64,000 bases of DNA from Poriferisodalis sp965208485 (GCF_965208485.1 NZ_OZ242344.1:3286001-3350000), one strand, 5' to 3'; positions 24,327-32,785 are shown, counted from the first letter of the stretch. A program made the numbers and translations. Notes: generated from the letters alone by a model not told the origin.

Positions 24327-26540
24327 TCAGGCGAGGTCGTAGCGGTCGAGGTCCATCACCTTGTGCCACGCCGCCACGAAGTCGGCGACGAACTTGGCCC
24401 CGGCGTCGTCCGCGCCGTACACCTCCGCGATGGCACGCAACTGGGAGTTGGAGCCGAAGACGAGGTCGACTGCGCCGGCGGTCCACTTGAGATCGCCGGT
24501 GACGCGGTCACGGCCTTCGTAGACGTGCTCGGTGTCGGACACCTGCCACTCGGTGCCCATGTCGAGCAGGTTCACGAAGTAGTCGTTGGTCAGCGCTCCG
24601 GATCGGTCGGTGAGCACGCCAAGCGACGAGCCGCCGGTGTTGGCGCCGAGCACTCGCAGGCCGCCGACCAGCGCTGTCATCTCCGGCGCTGTCAGCGACA
24701 GCAGGCTCGCCCGGTCCACGAGCATCACCTCGGGGCGGCGCTTGTCGTCGGCACGCCAGTAGTTGCGGAACCCGTCCGCGGTCGGCTCGAGCACGGCGAA
24801 CGACTCGACGTCGGTCTGTTCGGCCAGAGCATCAGCACGGCCCGGCGAGAACGGAACGACGACATCGTGTCCGCCCGCGCGGGCTGCCTGCTCGACGCCG
24901 ACGCATCCGCCCAGGACGATCAGGTCCGCGAGCGACACACGCTTCGATCCGTTCTGCGCGCTGTTGAACGCTGCCTGGACGCCTTCGAGCGCAGTGAGCA
25001 CGGCCGCCAGCTCGGCCGGGTCGTTGGCTTCCCAGCCGCGCTGCGGAGCGAGCCGGACGCGGGCGCCGTTCGCGCCGCCCCGCAGGTCGCTGTCGCGGAA
25101 CGTGGACGCCGACGCCCACGCCGCCTTCACCAGCTCCGAGACCGACAGGCCCGATTCCAGAATCGCCGTCTTGAGCGCTGCGACGTCAGCGTCGTCGATC
25201 ACGTCGTGATCCACAGCAGGCACCGGGTCCTGCCAGATCAGCACCTCGTCGGGCACTTCGGGCCCGAGATAACGCGAGACGGGGCCCATGTCGCGGTGGG
25301 TGAGCTTGTACCAAGCCCGAGCGAACGCGTCGGCGAACTCGTCGGGGTGTTCGAGAAAGCGCCGCGAGATCGGCTCGTAGATGGGATCCATCCGCAGCGA
25401 CAGGTCGGTGGTGAGCATCACCGGCGCATGCCGCTTCGACGGGTCATGAGGATCGGGCACCGTGCCGGACGCAGCCGGATCGGTCGGCACCCACTGGAAG
25501 GCGCCTGCGGGACTCTGGGACAGCACCCACTCGTAACCGAACAGCACCTCGAAGAACGTGTTGTCCCACGTCACCGGCGTGGGCGTCCAGATGCCCTCCA
25601 GCCCGCTGGTGATCGAGTCGCCCGCCTTGCCGCTGCCGAACGTGCTCGTCCAGCCCAAGCCCTGGGATTGGAGGCTCGCGCCTTCAGGCTCAGGACCGAC
25701 ATGGGCATCGCCGTCAGCGGCGCCATGAGTCTTGCCGAAGGTGTGACCGCCCGCGATCAGCGCCACCGTCTCCTCGTCGTCCATCGCCATGCGGGCGAAC
25801 GTCTCACGGATGTCCCGCGCAGCCGCAAGCGGATCGGGCGTGCCGTTGGGCCCCTCGGGATTCACATAGATGAGCCCCATCTGCACCGCACCCAGCGGAT
25901 TGGCGAGGTCGCGGTCGCCGCTGTAACGCCCGTCGTCCAGCCAGACGGTCTCAGGACCCCAGTAGATGTCCTCCTCAGGCTCCCACACGTCGGGACGGCC
26001 GCCGCCGAAACCGAACGTCTCGAACCCCATGGTCTCCAGCGCCACATTGCCCGCCAGGACCATCAAGTCGGCCCAGGAGATCTTGGCGCCGTACCTCTGC
26101 TTGACCGGCCACAACAGGCGCCGCGCCTTGTCCAAGTTGGCGTTGTCCGGCCAACTGTTCAGCGGCGCGAACCGATGCGTGCCCGAGCCGCCGCCCCCCC
26201 GCCCGTCATAAACCCGGTACGTGCCGGCGCTGTGCCAAGCCATCCGGATCATCAACGGCCCATAGTGACCGAAATCGGCCGGCCACCAGTCCTGCGAATC
26301 AGTCATCACCCCGGCAAGATCCGCCTTCACCGCAGCGAGATCAAGCGTCTCGAACTCGGCGGCGTAGTCATAACCCTCACCGGTCGGGTCGATCTTCGGC
26401 GAGTTCTTGCTGAGCGGCCGCAGGTTCAACTGCTCAGGCCACCACTGCTGGTTCGCCAACGAACCCATGTACGCGGGATCATGCAGCACCGGGCATCCGC
26501 CTGCCACCGGAGCCGCTTCGCTTGCGCTGGTGTCAGTCAT
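24327..26540 (-). CDS. katG: Catalase-peroxidase KatG
   Basis: A 737-residue bifunctional haem catalase-peroxidase of full length. It has both peroxidase halves. In the N-terminal half the distal site MIRMAWHSAG contributes Arg, Trp and His, and the Met-Tyr-Trp adduct residues are present (Tyr in GLIYVNPEGP, Met in FARMAMDDEE). The proximal His is in ALIAGGHTFGKTHG. ATG 26540 has a strong AAGGAGCAGAA ribosome-binding site; upstream starts would overlap the furA stump. The enzyme removes H2O2 in the cytoplasm. It is normally repressed by FurA encoded just upstream; here only the C-terminal end of furA remains, so regulation may be altered. Confidence 0.97.
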   Translation of the reverse strand: MTDTSASEAAPVAGGCPVLHDPAYMGSLANQQWWPEQLNLRPLSKNSPKIDPTGEGYDYAAEFETLDLAAVKADLAGVMTDSQDWWPADFGHYGPLMIRMAWHSAGTYRVYDGRGGGGSGTHRFAPLNSWPDNANLDKARRLLWPVKQRYGAKISWADLMVLAGNVALETMGFETFGFGGGRPDVWEPEEDIYWGPETVWLDDGRYSGDRDLANPLGAVQMGLIYVNPEGPNGTPDPLAAARDIRETFARMAMDDEETVALIAGGHTFGKTHGAADGDAHVGPEPEGASLQSQGLGWTSTFGSGKAGDSITSGLEGIWTPTPVTWDNTFFEVLFGYEWVLSQSPAGAFQWVPTDPAASGTVPDPHDPSKRHAPVMLTTDLSLRMDPIYEPISRRFLEHPDEFADAFARAWYKLTHRDMGPVSRYLGPEVPDEVLIWQDPVPAVDHDVIDDADVAALKTAILESGLSVSELVKAAWASASTFRDSDLRGGANGARVRLAPQRGWEANDPAELAAVLTALEGVQAAFNSAQNGSKRVSLADLIVLGGCVGVEQAARAGGHDVVVPFSPGRADALAEQTDVESFAVLEPTADGFRNYWRADDKRRPEVMLVDRASLLSLTAPEMTALVGGLRVLGANTGGSSLGVLTDRSGALTNDYFVNLLDMGTEWQVSDTEHVYEGRDRVTGDLKWTAGAVDLVFGSNSQLRAIAEVYGADDAGAKFVADFVAAWHKVMDLDRYDLA

Positions 26541-26554
26541 TTCTGCTCCTTCAC

Positions 26555-26719
26555 TCAGATCTGAGCGGTCTGTTGGACTGGTGGTGACGCTTGACATGCA
26601 GGGCAATGGCCCCAGTAGATGACCTCGGCCTCGTCGATGACGCAGCCGTTGTCGCAGCCCTCATGCATGTCAAGCTCAATGCCTGCGAACAGGCCTGCGA
26701 CACTCGGCGCCCGCACTCC
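26555..26719 (-). pseudogene. furA: FurA repressor, C-terminal stump upstream of katG
   Basis: One frame reads GIELDMHEGCDNGCVIDEAE, then VIYWGHCPAC, closely like the C-terminus of actinobacterial FurA (DEAEVIYWGLCPDC), with the last metal-binding cysteines. It stops 14 bases before katG, the normal furA-katG spacing. The N-terminal DNA-binding domain and the HHH metal site are missing; the open frame loses similarity near 26719. The furA gene thus lost its 5' two-thirds. From 26720 to 26914 there is no gene I can recognise. Confidence 0.7.
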
Positions 26720-26914
26720 TTCACGCCGCCCAAACTACATGCTGGCAACTCGACACTGATCGAAGCACCGCCATCCGTCGGCATGTCGATAAGGGATTCG
26801 CCCATACGGCCACCGTAGGCAGCCGCTGTGACAGGCATGCCCTGTGACAGATGCACAAGACCGCCGACGGCGCAGTGGCGACCGACACCGCGCCGACCTG
26901 ATGCGAACCTCGCT

Positions 26915-27020
26915 CTAGCAGGCTACTGAAACGTGCAGGTCTGGCCGGAAGCGCAAGCCCCTGACCTGCAGGTTTGCAACTGGACACCGCCTGAAAATCG
27001 ACTTTTCAGCATCCTGCTAG
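26915..27020. mobile_element. Short inverted-repeat element 4 (MITE-like), 106 bp
   Basis: Ends CTAGCAGGCTACTGAAA and, reverse complemented, CTAGCAGGATGCTGAAA differ at two of 17 bases. On the minus strand the interior carries TTGCAAACCTGCAGGTCAGG, which matches the interior of the element at 22167 with few changes. Non-coding. Confidence 0.85.
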
Positions 27021-27052
27021 GCCTGAAAATCGACTTTTTAGCATCCTGCTAG
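27021..27052. repeat. Tandem copy of the right end of element 4, 32 bp
   Basis: Bases 27021-27052 repeat 26989-27020 with one change (tttt-c-agc versus tttt-t-agc) and again finish in CTAG. This is a tandem duplication of the element terminus or the remnant of a second, nested insertion. It directly abuts, and supplies the stop for, the nuclease fragment at 27038. Confidence 0.85.
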
Positions 27053-27250
27053 GTGCTCGGTGGCCAAGTTGAGTTCGGGCAGGCAGACGTCGAGACGCTG
27101 GCGGCCGAGCCATGGCAGTGAGGCTTCTCGGCGGATCGTGTGTGCCGGGAACAGCCGCTTGATGAGCCGGTACAGCTCGTCCTCGCGTGTCCATCGGCTG
27201 ATCGACAACCGACGCCGGCGAGCGCGCCCCAACGCAGCGCCTCGGCGGCG
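27038..27250 (-). pseudogene. Fragment of a restriction-endonuclease-like/Vsr-type nuclease, cut by element 4
   Basis: The frame reads SISRWTREDELYRLIKRLFP, then HTIRREASLPWLGRQRLDVC, LPELNLATEH, and ends LAGC-stop, where the last codons come from the element end. The pattern of a strand-helix followed by LDV-x-LPELNLA is that of PD-(D/E)XK nucleases in which the motif continues EYQG. The catalytic QxK/ExK and C-terminal region are gone. The 5' side (27250) is bounded by the convergent surface-protein gene. Assignment is by motif recall only. Confidence 0.5.
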
Positions 27251-27257
27251 CTGCGGG

Positions 27258-29969
27258 TCAGCTGTTGTCGTCGGCTGCTGGGGGCACGGTGACGGTGACG
27301 GTGTAGGTGCGGACGTCGGCGTTGTCGGTGTCCGCGTCGCCGTCGGCGTCATAGGACGAGGTGACCGTGATGGTGTTGTCGCCTTCCGACAGCGTCGCCG
27401 AAGCCCCCGTGCCGGTCGTGCCGTCAGCTGCCTCCCACGCGATCGTCACCGTCGCGTCGTCCGCGAATGCCGCTGTCGCGGTCACCGTTGCCGAGGTCGT
27501 GCCCGCGGCTGCGGTGCCCTCATAGGAGAAGACGCCGGTCTGGAACACCCCGAGGTCCGCACCCGACACCGACAGCGATCTCAACGTCGCCGAGGTCGGC
27601 ATGTTGTAGGCGTAGAACCTGTCGGAGACGGTGTCGGCTACCCACATGGTGCGCCCGTCGGACCAGATGCCCGACGGCCAGGCGTTGCCCGTTCGCTCGA
27701 GATTGACGAAGTCCAGATGGCCGCGGCGGACGCCGTTCGCGAGGTCGTACGCGTAGAGCCTCTTTTGGTCGCGGTTCGATACCCACATGGTGACGCCGTC
27801 GGACCAGATGCCCTTGGCGTCGAGGACGTGCCGGAATTGCGGGTAGAGATTGATGCTGCGGGAGCTCACATGGTCGCCGCTGTCGAAGTCGTAGGCGTGC
27901 ACGATGTGGGCAACTTGGTCGAGCACCCACATGAGGGCGCCGTCAGACCACACCGATTCGGGATCGGGCGGCCAGTCCTCCACAGTCCGGGCGAGGGCGA
28001 AGTCCCTCTCGGGCAGCCTGTTGCCGGTATCGACGTCGACAGCGACGACGTTGTAGTGGGGGCTGCTGTCGGCCGCCGACCACATGGTGTCACCGTCAGA
28101 CCACAGCCCGCTGATGGCGACCCCTAGGGGCAGATGATGCTTGAGCGTGGTGATGTCGTCGTCTTGCCGCCTCGTCAGGGTGTCCATGTCAAGCGCGTAG
28201 ATGCCGTGATCGGTTCCCAGCACCCACAAAGTGGTCCCGTCGGACCACAGATCGTCCGGGCGCTTCCCGGCAATCAGCGACTTCAAGTCCTTGCCGGGCC
28301 GGCGCGAGAACGGTCCGTCGTCGTCGATGAGGTGGATCGTGACCGAGGACCCTCGGACGAAGCCGGGGGGCAGGCCGTCTGGGGAGAAGACCAGGTGCTC
28401 GCCGTCGTCGTGCTCGAGGTCGTCTGCGGCGGTCACCGTGAAGGTCTTGACGGTCTCGCCCACACCGAAATCGAAGCTGAGGTCCTCCACTGAGTAGCTG
28501 ACGTCCTCAGGGGAAGCGCCGCCCCGCAGCGCCGCTGTCAGCGGAATCGTGACGGGCTCGTCGGGCGGGCTGTCGAGGCGGACACGGATCTGCACGGCGT
28601 CGCCGCCCTCATACGCGTACGGGCGTGCTCTCTCCAGCCTCACTTCGACCTCGTCGTCGGTGTCGTCGTTGTCCGGCGTAGTGCTGTCGCCTTGTCCTGA
28701 TCCGCTGCTGTTTGATTCGTCGCTGCTGCTGCTGGTGCTGTCGCCTGATCCGTCGTCGCTGCTGGTGCTGCTGTCTGATCCGTCGTCGCTGCTGCTGTCG
28801 TCTGATTCGTCGTTGTCCGGCGTAGTGCTGCCGCCTTGTCCTGATCCGCTGGTGCTGCTGCCGCCTTGTCCTGATCCGCTGGTGCTGCTGCCGCCTTGTC
28901 CTGATCCGCTGGTGCTGGCGGTTGCTGCTCGGCAGTTGCGGAGTTCGTTGCCGAGTGCGTAGCGGGCGGCGGCTGCGGAGTCAGTGACGCGTGTGGTGGG
29001 GTAGCCGAGTTCGGCGAGCTCGCTGGGGATGTCGTCGCTGAGCGTTTCGGTGTCGCCCACCACGATCGCGAGCTGCGGGCGGATGCGCCCCAGCGCCGAA
29101 CGCGTGTCGCCGCCCAGTCCGTCCGTGTCCGCCCCATAGAGCACCACGCTGTCGCCCAGCGCCGCCGCCAACGCAGCAGCAGTGCCGACATCGGCGTGTG
29201 ACCAGCCGTTCGCGACCACCGCGGCCCCCGCGCAGTCGGGCGTGTACCGGCGGGCTGCCCGTGCCGCTGTCGCGATTCGATCCTTGCCGCCCACGCGCTC
29301 GGTCCAAGCGCCGTCGGCTGCCGCGGCCGCAGCATCGACAACCTCATCGGGCACCGCCGCTGTGCCGCCCACCACCACGATCTCGCGGACCTGCGCGTCG
29401 GCCAGCACCTGCTGCGTCTGATCCGGCAACGAACCCGCGCCCGAGTACAGCACCACGTCCTCGCCGGCCGCGGCCACCACCGCGGCCGCCACGCCCACAT
29501 CAGCCAACGACCACCCATCCGCCAACACCACACCCACAGCCGCGTCAGAACGGTCAGCCAGCACCCGGCGCGCCGCCGCAGCCGCCGTCGCCACACGATC
29601 GGGGCCGCTCACATGCTCGGCCGCCACACCAGGTGCCAACAAACCCAGCTCCGCAGCCACAGCATCGCCCAGCACCGCAGCGCCGCCCACCAGCACCACA
29701 CCCGACACCGCACCCGCAGCCGACACCACACCCGCAGCCGCCTCGCCCAAACCCCCAGCAGACTCCGCCGCCACCACCACATCACCCACACCACCAGCCA
29801 CCAGCCCGGCCGCCACGCCCACATCAGCCGGCGACGAGCCATTCACCACCACCAGCACCACACCACCAGAACTCCCGCCAGCCGCCGACTGCGCACCCAC
29901 CGACGGCACCGCACCCACCGCCAACACCGCCGCCGCGACCACCGACACCCACCCACGCCCAAACCGCAT
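27258..29969 (-). CDS. Secreted CW_binding_2 surface protein with Calx-beta, beta-propeller and cadherin-like domains
   Basis: A 903-residue exported mosaic. Residues 1-28 are a signal peptide (GWVSVVAAAVLAVGAVPSVGAQSA). Residues 35-330 form three CW_binding_2 repeats (VVLVVVNGSSPADVGVAAGL, VVLADGWSLADVGVAAAVVA, VVANGWSHADVGTAAALAAA), which usually hold proteins on the wall by binding teichoic acid. A Ser/Gly/Asp linker with three GQGGSSTSGS repeats follows (about 345-430). Then come a Calx-beta-like domain (YAYEGGDAVQIRVRLDSP), a repeat region with IWSDGVTMWV and IWSDGRTMWV blades resembling a beta-propeller, and a cadherin-like C-terminal domain (ATLRSLSVSGADLG). Function is likely surface binding or adhesion. 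ATG 29969 matches the signal peptide start. The gene is directly downstream of an IS110 insertion. Confidence 0.85.
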   Translation of the reverse strand: MRFGRGWVSVVAAAVLAVGAVPSVGAQSAAGGSSGGVVLVVVNGSSPADVGVAAGLVAGGVGDVVVAAESAGGLGEAAAGVVSAAGAVSGVVLVGGAAVLGDAVAAELGLLAPGVAAEHVSGPDRVATAAAAARRVLADRSDAAVGVVLADGWSLADVGVAAAVVAAAGEDVVLYSGAGSLPDQTQQVLADAQVREIVVVGGTAAVPDEVVDAAAAAADGAWTERVGGKDRIATAARAARRYTPDCAGAAVVANGWSHADVGTAAALAAALGDSVVLYGADTDGLGGDTRSALGRIRPQLAIVVGDTETLSDDIPSELAELGYPTTRVTDSAAAARYALGNELRNCRAATASTSGSGQGGSSTSGSGQGGSSTSGSGQGGSTTPDNDESDDSSSDDGSDSSTSSDDGSGDSTSSSSDESNSSGSGQGDSTTPDNDDTDDEVEVRLERARPYAYEGGDAVQIRVRLDSPPDEPVTIPLTAALRGGASPEDVSYSVEDLSFDFGVGETVKTFTVTAADDLEHDDGEHLVFSPDGLPPGFVRGSSVTIHLIDDDGPFSRRPGKDLKSLIAGKRPDDLWSDGTTLWVLGTDHGIYALDMDTLTRRQDDDITTLKHHLPLGVAISGLWSDGDTMWSAADSSPHYNVVAVDVDTGNRLPERDFALARTVEDWPPDPESVWSDGALMWVLDQVAHIVHAYDFDSGDHVSSRSINLYPQFRHVLDAKGIWSDGVTMWVSNRDQKRLYAYDLANGVRRGHLDFVNLERTGNAWPSGIWSDGRTMWVADTVSDRFYAYNMPTSATLRSLSVSGADLGVFQTGVFSYEGTAAAGTTSATVTATAAFADDATVTIAWEAADGTTGTGASATLSEGDNTITVTSSYDADGDADTDNADVRTYTVTVTVPPAADDNS

Positions 29970-30052
29970 GATCCAAGCGTACCAAACCCAACATGTCACA
30001 TATCCGCCGCTCTCGGGGGGCCTGTCAGACGCTCCCTTGTCAAGTGTTGTTG

Positions 30053-31138
30053 TCAGGCGGCGAGCGGGGGGTGTTGTTGGCGGTGTTTTTCGTCGCGCCA
30101 CATGCGGCGGATGACTCGGTTGGCGAGTTGTCGTTTGTGGGCTCGGCGGGCTTCGCGTCGGGTCTTGCCCTCGGCGGTCTTGCGGGCGAGGTAGGCGGCG
30201 GCGTCGGGCTGGGTGCGCTGTTGGGTGACTGACGCGATGTGGAGCACTGAGTTGATGCGCCGGTTGCCTCTGAAGTCGAGCCGGTGCTTGACGGGGTCTT
30301 TGTTGCCTTCGCCTGATGAGAGGGCGACGGCGCCGGTGCCGCACCAGCGGGCGAACTTCGATTCGCGGTCGAACCGGGCCGGGTCGCCGACCTCGCACAC
30401 CAGGGTGGCTGCGGCGATCGGGCCGACGCCCGGTTCGTCTCGCAGGGTGGTGCCGTGCTGGTCGAGCAGCTCGTCGATGAGGCGTTCGAGGCGTCGGACT
30501 TCGCGCCGCGCGGCGCGGTCGTGGTCGATGAATGCTTGGAGCCAGCCGAGCCGGTACGCGCCGGCGGGGGTGGTGTCGATGTCGGGGTCGATGTGCTCGA
30601 GGCGGCGCAGCCGGCCCTCGATCTTGCCGTCGGCGGTGAGCTGGTCACGGATCTCTGCGGGGAGCTTGGCGATCTGGTCCGCGACGTGGTGCAGCATCAA
30701 AGTGCGAGCAGCCACAAGGGTTCTGCGATGCTCGAGCACTGCCTCGATCTTCGCGACGAGCGGGTCGTAGGCCTCCAGGGCCTGAACGGGGCCCAGCGTC
30801 GGCTCGGCCAACAGCGCCCGAGCGGACGAGACCGCGTCGACGGCGTCGGTCTTGTCCAGCCGCCGCGAACGGCGCTGCGCCGCCGACCGCGAAGCGGGCA
30901 CCTCTCGGGCGTCGAACCCGGCTGCTGCGAGCGCGATCGCGACATGCGCGCCCCACTTCGCCGAGCCCTCCACGCCGACGCGTTCGACGCCGTGCGCGTC
31001 GAGCAGGTCGATCGCTTCGCCGTAGCCGGCGGCGGTGTTCGCGAACGCCTCGTGGGTGATCTCCACGCCGTGGCGGTCGACGACCCCCACGGTGAAGGTG
31101 TCCTGGTGGGGGTCGATTCCCCCGACTGGCGATGTCAT
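30053..31138 (-). CDS. IS110-family transposase (DEDD recombinase)
   Basis: A 361-residue transposase. The N-terminal RuvC-like DEDD domain shows GGIDPHQDTFTVGVVD (Asp), RVGVEGSAKWGAHVAI (Glu) and RRLDKTDAVDAVSSAR (Asp, Asp). The C-terminal Tnp_20 domain has LRDEPGVGPIAAATLV, FDRESKFARWCGTGAV, SSGEGNKDPVKHRLDFRGNR with the catalytic serine region. These enzymes recombine DNA under guidance of an IS-encoded bridge RNA. The gene looks intact, with ATG at 31138, and is probably active. Confidence 0.95.
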   Translation of the reverse strand: MTSPVGGIDPHQDTFTVGVVDRHGVEITHEAFANTAAGYGEAIDLLDAHGVERVGVEGSAKWGAHVAIALAAAGFDAREVPASRSAAQRRSRRLDKTDAVDAVSSARALLAEPTLGPVQALEAYDPLVAKIEAVLEHRRTLVAARTLMLHHVADQIAKLPAEIRDQLTADGKIEGRLRRLEHIDPDIDTTPAGAYRLGWLQAFIDHDRAARREVRRLERLIDELLDQHGTTLRDEPGVGPIAAATLVCEVGDPARFDRESKFARWCGTGAVALSSGEGNKDPVKHRLDFRGNRRINSVLHIASVTQQRTQPDAAAYLARKTAEGKTRREARRAHKRQLANRVIRRMWRDEKHRQQHPPLAA

Positions 31139-31395
31139 GCTGTGCTCCTGCTGGAAGTAATGCTCCGGTGGGTCCGGGAACGGCAGGGGCGCTTCGTCAC
31201 ATCCGAGTCGAGACGATCAGGCTCCCTTCAAGACAGGAGCGCTCCTGCCGGCCCCACACTCGACGCGACACGTCGGACAACAGGCACGAAGCCAAAATTT
31301 TGTGGAGTCATCGCCGAGCGCAGGACCGGACCGTAACCCCCTGGCAGAGAGCCCCGGCAAACCCAACAGTGACACTCGGAAAGTTTGTGTATCCG
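31139..31395 (-). ncRNA. Candidate IS110 bridge RNA region (non-coding flank)
   Basis: The 257 bases upstream of the transposase start have no coding frame of consequence and several inverted pairs, such as aggagcgctcct. In IS110 elements of the IS621 type a bridge RNA with target- and donor-binding loops is made from the non-coding end upstream of the transposase. Location and length fit; I have not modelled the loops. Confidence 0.4.
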
Positions 31396-31443
31396 GCTGT
31401 GGTCTGAGGGTCCCTGGCTGGGTGCTGGGGGCCGGGGAGGATC

Positions 31444-31602
31444 ATGTCTGTGACTGATCTTGACATGCCGGCTGCGCCGGCGAGCGACGCTGCCGATGAG
31501 GCGGCGATGACCGAATGGGCTGAGCGGCTGGTTGCTCAGGCACGCGCTGAGGGCGTGGAGCTGACCGGCGAGGGCGGTCTTTTGACCGGGCTGGTGCGCC
31601 AG
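31444..31602 (+). pseudogene. IS256-family transposase, N-terminal remnant
   Basis: ATG 31444 begins MSVTDLDMPAAPASDAADEA. The block WAERLVAQARAEGVELTGEG plus GLLTGLVRQ is the IS256-type start, in which family proteins continue VLQxALExEM. The similarity stops at QK and the sequence turns into the start of the lipoprotein gene at 31608. Only about 53 codons remain. A GGGGAGGATC ribosome-binding site is still present. Confidence 0.72.
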
Positions 31603-31607
31603 AAGGG

Positions 31608-32735
31608 GTGGGACTCGGCGTCCATCGGCGCCAAGGGTGGGCATTGCTGTTGCTGGGTCTTGCGGCGGTGGCGTGTACCGGTGGTGGGGATCGTGCGGCG
31701 ACGCAGGAGTGGGACGGGCACTACGAGCGTGAGCTTGTCGTGGGTGCGGGCCGCGCGAGTCCGCCTGAGGGTGTGTTCGTCGATATCGCTGCTTCGGAGC
31801 TGCGCACCTGCGGGGTGCGTGAGGGCGGCGAGTTGGTGTGCTGGGGCGAGCGGTTCGCCGAACTGGAGCCTGCCGCGTCTGTGGTGGTGACGCTGAGTGT
31901 CGCTGGGCGCTCGCCCGACGTGGTGCCGACGCTGTACACGGTGCGGGTGCTGCGGTCTCGGCCGGTCTTCGGGAGAGCCGCGGTGTCGATGGGTCGTGCG
32001 GTCAGCGGATCGGGCGCAGGCGCGCAGGCGAAGCGCCGTGACGATTCGGCGGGCTGCGCGTCGGCAGCGGGCTGCGGCGTTCTGGCGGGAAAGGACTCCG
32101 GCGGCGCGAGCGGCGCATCGGAGGGCGCGACCGCGTCGGTGCGTGCGAGCAGCCGGTTGTCGCGGGGCGCAGTCGGCGCTTCTTCTGGCGCCGTGGTGTG
32201 CGCGGGCGCACCGATCCCGCCGGACCAGGCTGTGGCCGTCGCGGACGGGGTGCTGCGTGCCACGGTGCATGCGCGTCCCCAGCAGGACGGCGTAGTCGAG
32301 TTCGCGGACGGCGTGCTCGCCGGTGTCGTGCGCGCCGCGCTGGGTCACACCGCCGCTCAGACCGTGACCGAGTCCGAGCTGGGCGGTCTGGCTCGGCTGG
32401 CTCATGTGGGCAGCGACACGGCGGGCCGCGTCGAGGACCTGAGCGGCCTCGAGCACGCTGCGGCGCTGGAGGAGCTGCGGCTGCGCAACAATCGCGTGAC
32501 GGATATCTCGCCGCTGGCGGGGTTCACGGGTTTGGAGCGGCTGGGGCTGATCGCCAACCGGATCGCCGACATCACGCCCTTGGCAGGGCTCACACGTCTT
32601 GGGCTGCTCAACATCGCCGGCAACCGGATCGCCGACATCACGCCCTTGGCAGGGCTCACCGGTCTGCGAACCCTGTACTCGGGCGGCAACCGCATCACCG
32701 GCTTCGATGCCGGCGAGCTGTCCGTCACCGGCTAA
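31608..32735 (+). CDS. Leucine-rich-repeat (internalin-like) lipoprotein
   Basis: Start GTG 31608, 375 residues. A basic-hydrophobic signal peptide (RRQGWALLLLGLAAVACTGG) ends in a possible lipobox cysteine. A short segment with IAASELRTCGVREGGELVCW resembles one RCC1-like repeat. A low-similarity, Arg/Ser/Ala-rich middle (about 110-210) may be a frameshifted stretch that lost its repeats. The C-terminal 150 residues are LRR_4 repeats (LEELRLRNNRVTDISPLAGF, LIANRIADITPLAGLTRLG, ITPLAGLTGLRTLYSGGNRI) of a 22-residue internalin type. It is probably a surface protein for binding. The 5' end abuts an IS256 remnant, so its promoter has been replaced. Confidence 0.7.
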   Translation: MGLGVHRRQGWALLLLGLAAVACTGGGDRAATQEWDGHYERELVVGAGRASPPEGVFVDIAASELRTCGVREGGELVCWGERFAELEPAASVVVTLSVAGRSPDVVPTLYTVRVLRSRPVFGRAAVSMGRAVSGSGAGAQAKRRDDSAGCASAAGCGVLAGKDSGGASGASEGATASVRASSRLSRGAVGASSGAVVCAGAPIPPDQAVAVADGVLRATVHARPQQDGVVEFADGVLAGVVRAALGHTAAQTVTESELGGLARLAHVGSDTAGRVEDLSGLEHAAALEELRLRNNRVTDISPLAGFTGLERLGLIANRIADITPLAGLTRLGLLNIAGNRIADITPLAGLTGLRTLYSGGNRITGFDAGELSVTG

Positions 32736-32785
32736 AACGGGTGCGGGACTAGCCTCCCGCGGACAGTGCAAGGCAAGGACGGCTC

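Larger units (their letters stand above)
30004..31395. mobile_element. IS110-family insertion sequence
   Basis: A complete IS110-type transposase on the minus strand, with a short 3' flank (about 50 bases) and a longer 5' non-coding flank of about 250 bases. The sequence TATCCG occurs at both putative ends (gtgtatccggct near 31390, cacatatccgcc near 30003), which fits the short core repeat expected for IS110 elements that lack terminal inverted repeats. The exact boundaries are uncertain by a few bases. Confidence 0.65.

Noticed and set aside
24306..26564. A 752-codon open frame on the plus strand opposite katG
   Set aside because: It is an antisense shadow of a strongly coding GC-rich gene: no ribosome-binding site, no domain, and codon pattern explained by katG on the other strand.
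13617..27052. The four CTAG-flanked elements considered as a CRISPR array or as terminators
   Set aside because: They are dispersed, not tandem with spacers, and the ends pair over 14-20 bases around about 70 bases of interior without T tracts.
28720..28920. Repetitive ctgctgctg-type DNA as a CRISPR or satellite
   Set aside because: It encodes the Ser/Gly/Asp linker of the surface protein in frame; the repeats are protein repeats.
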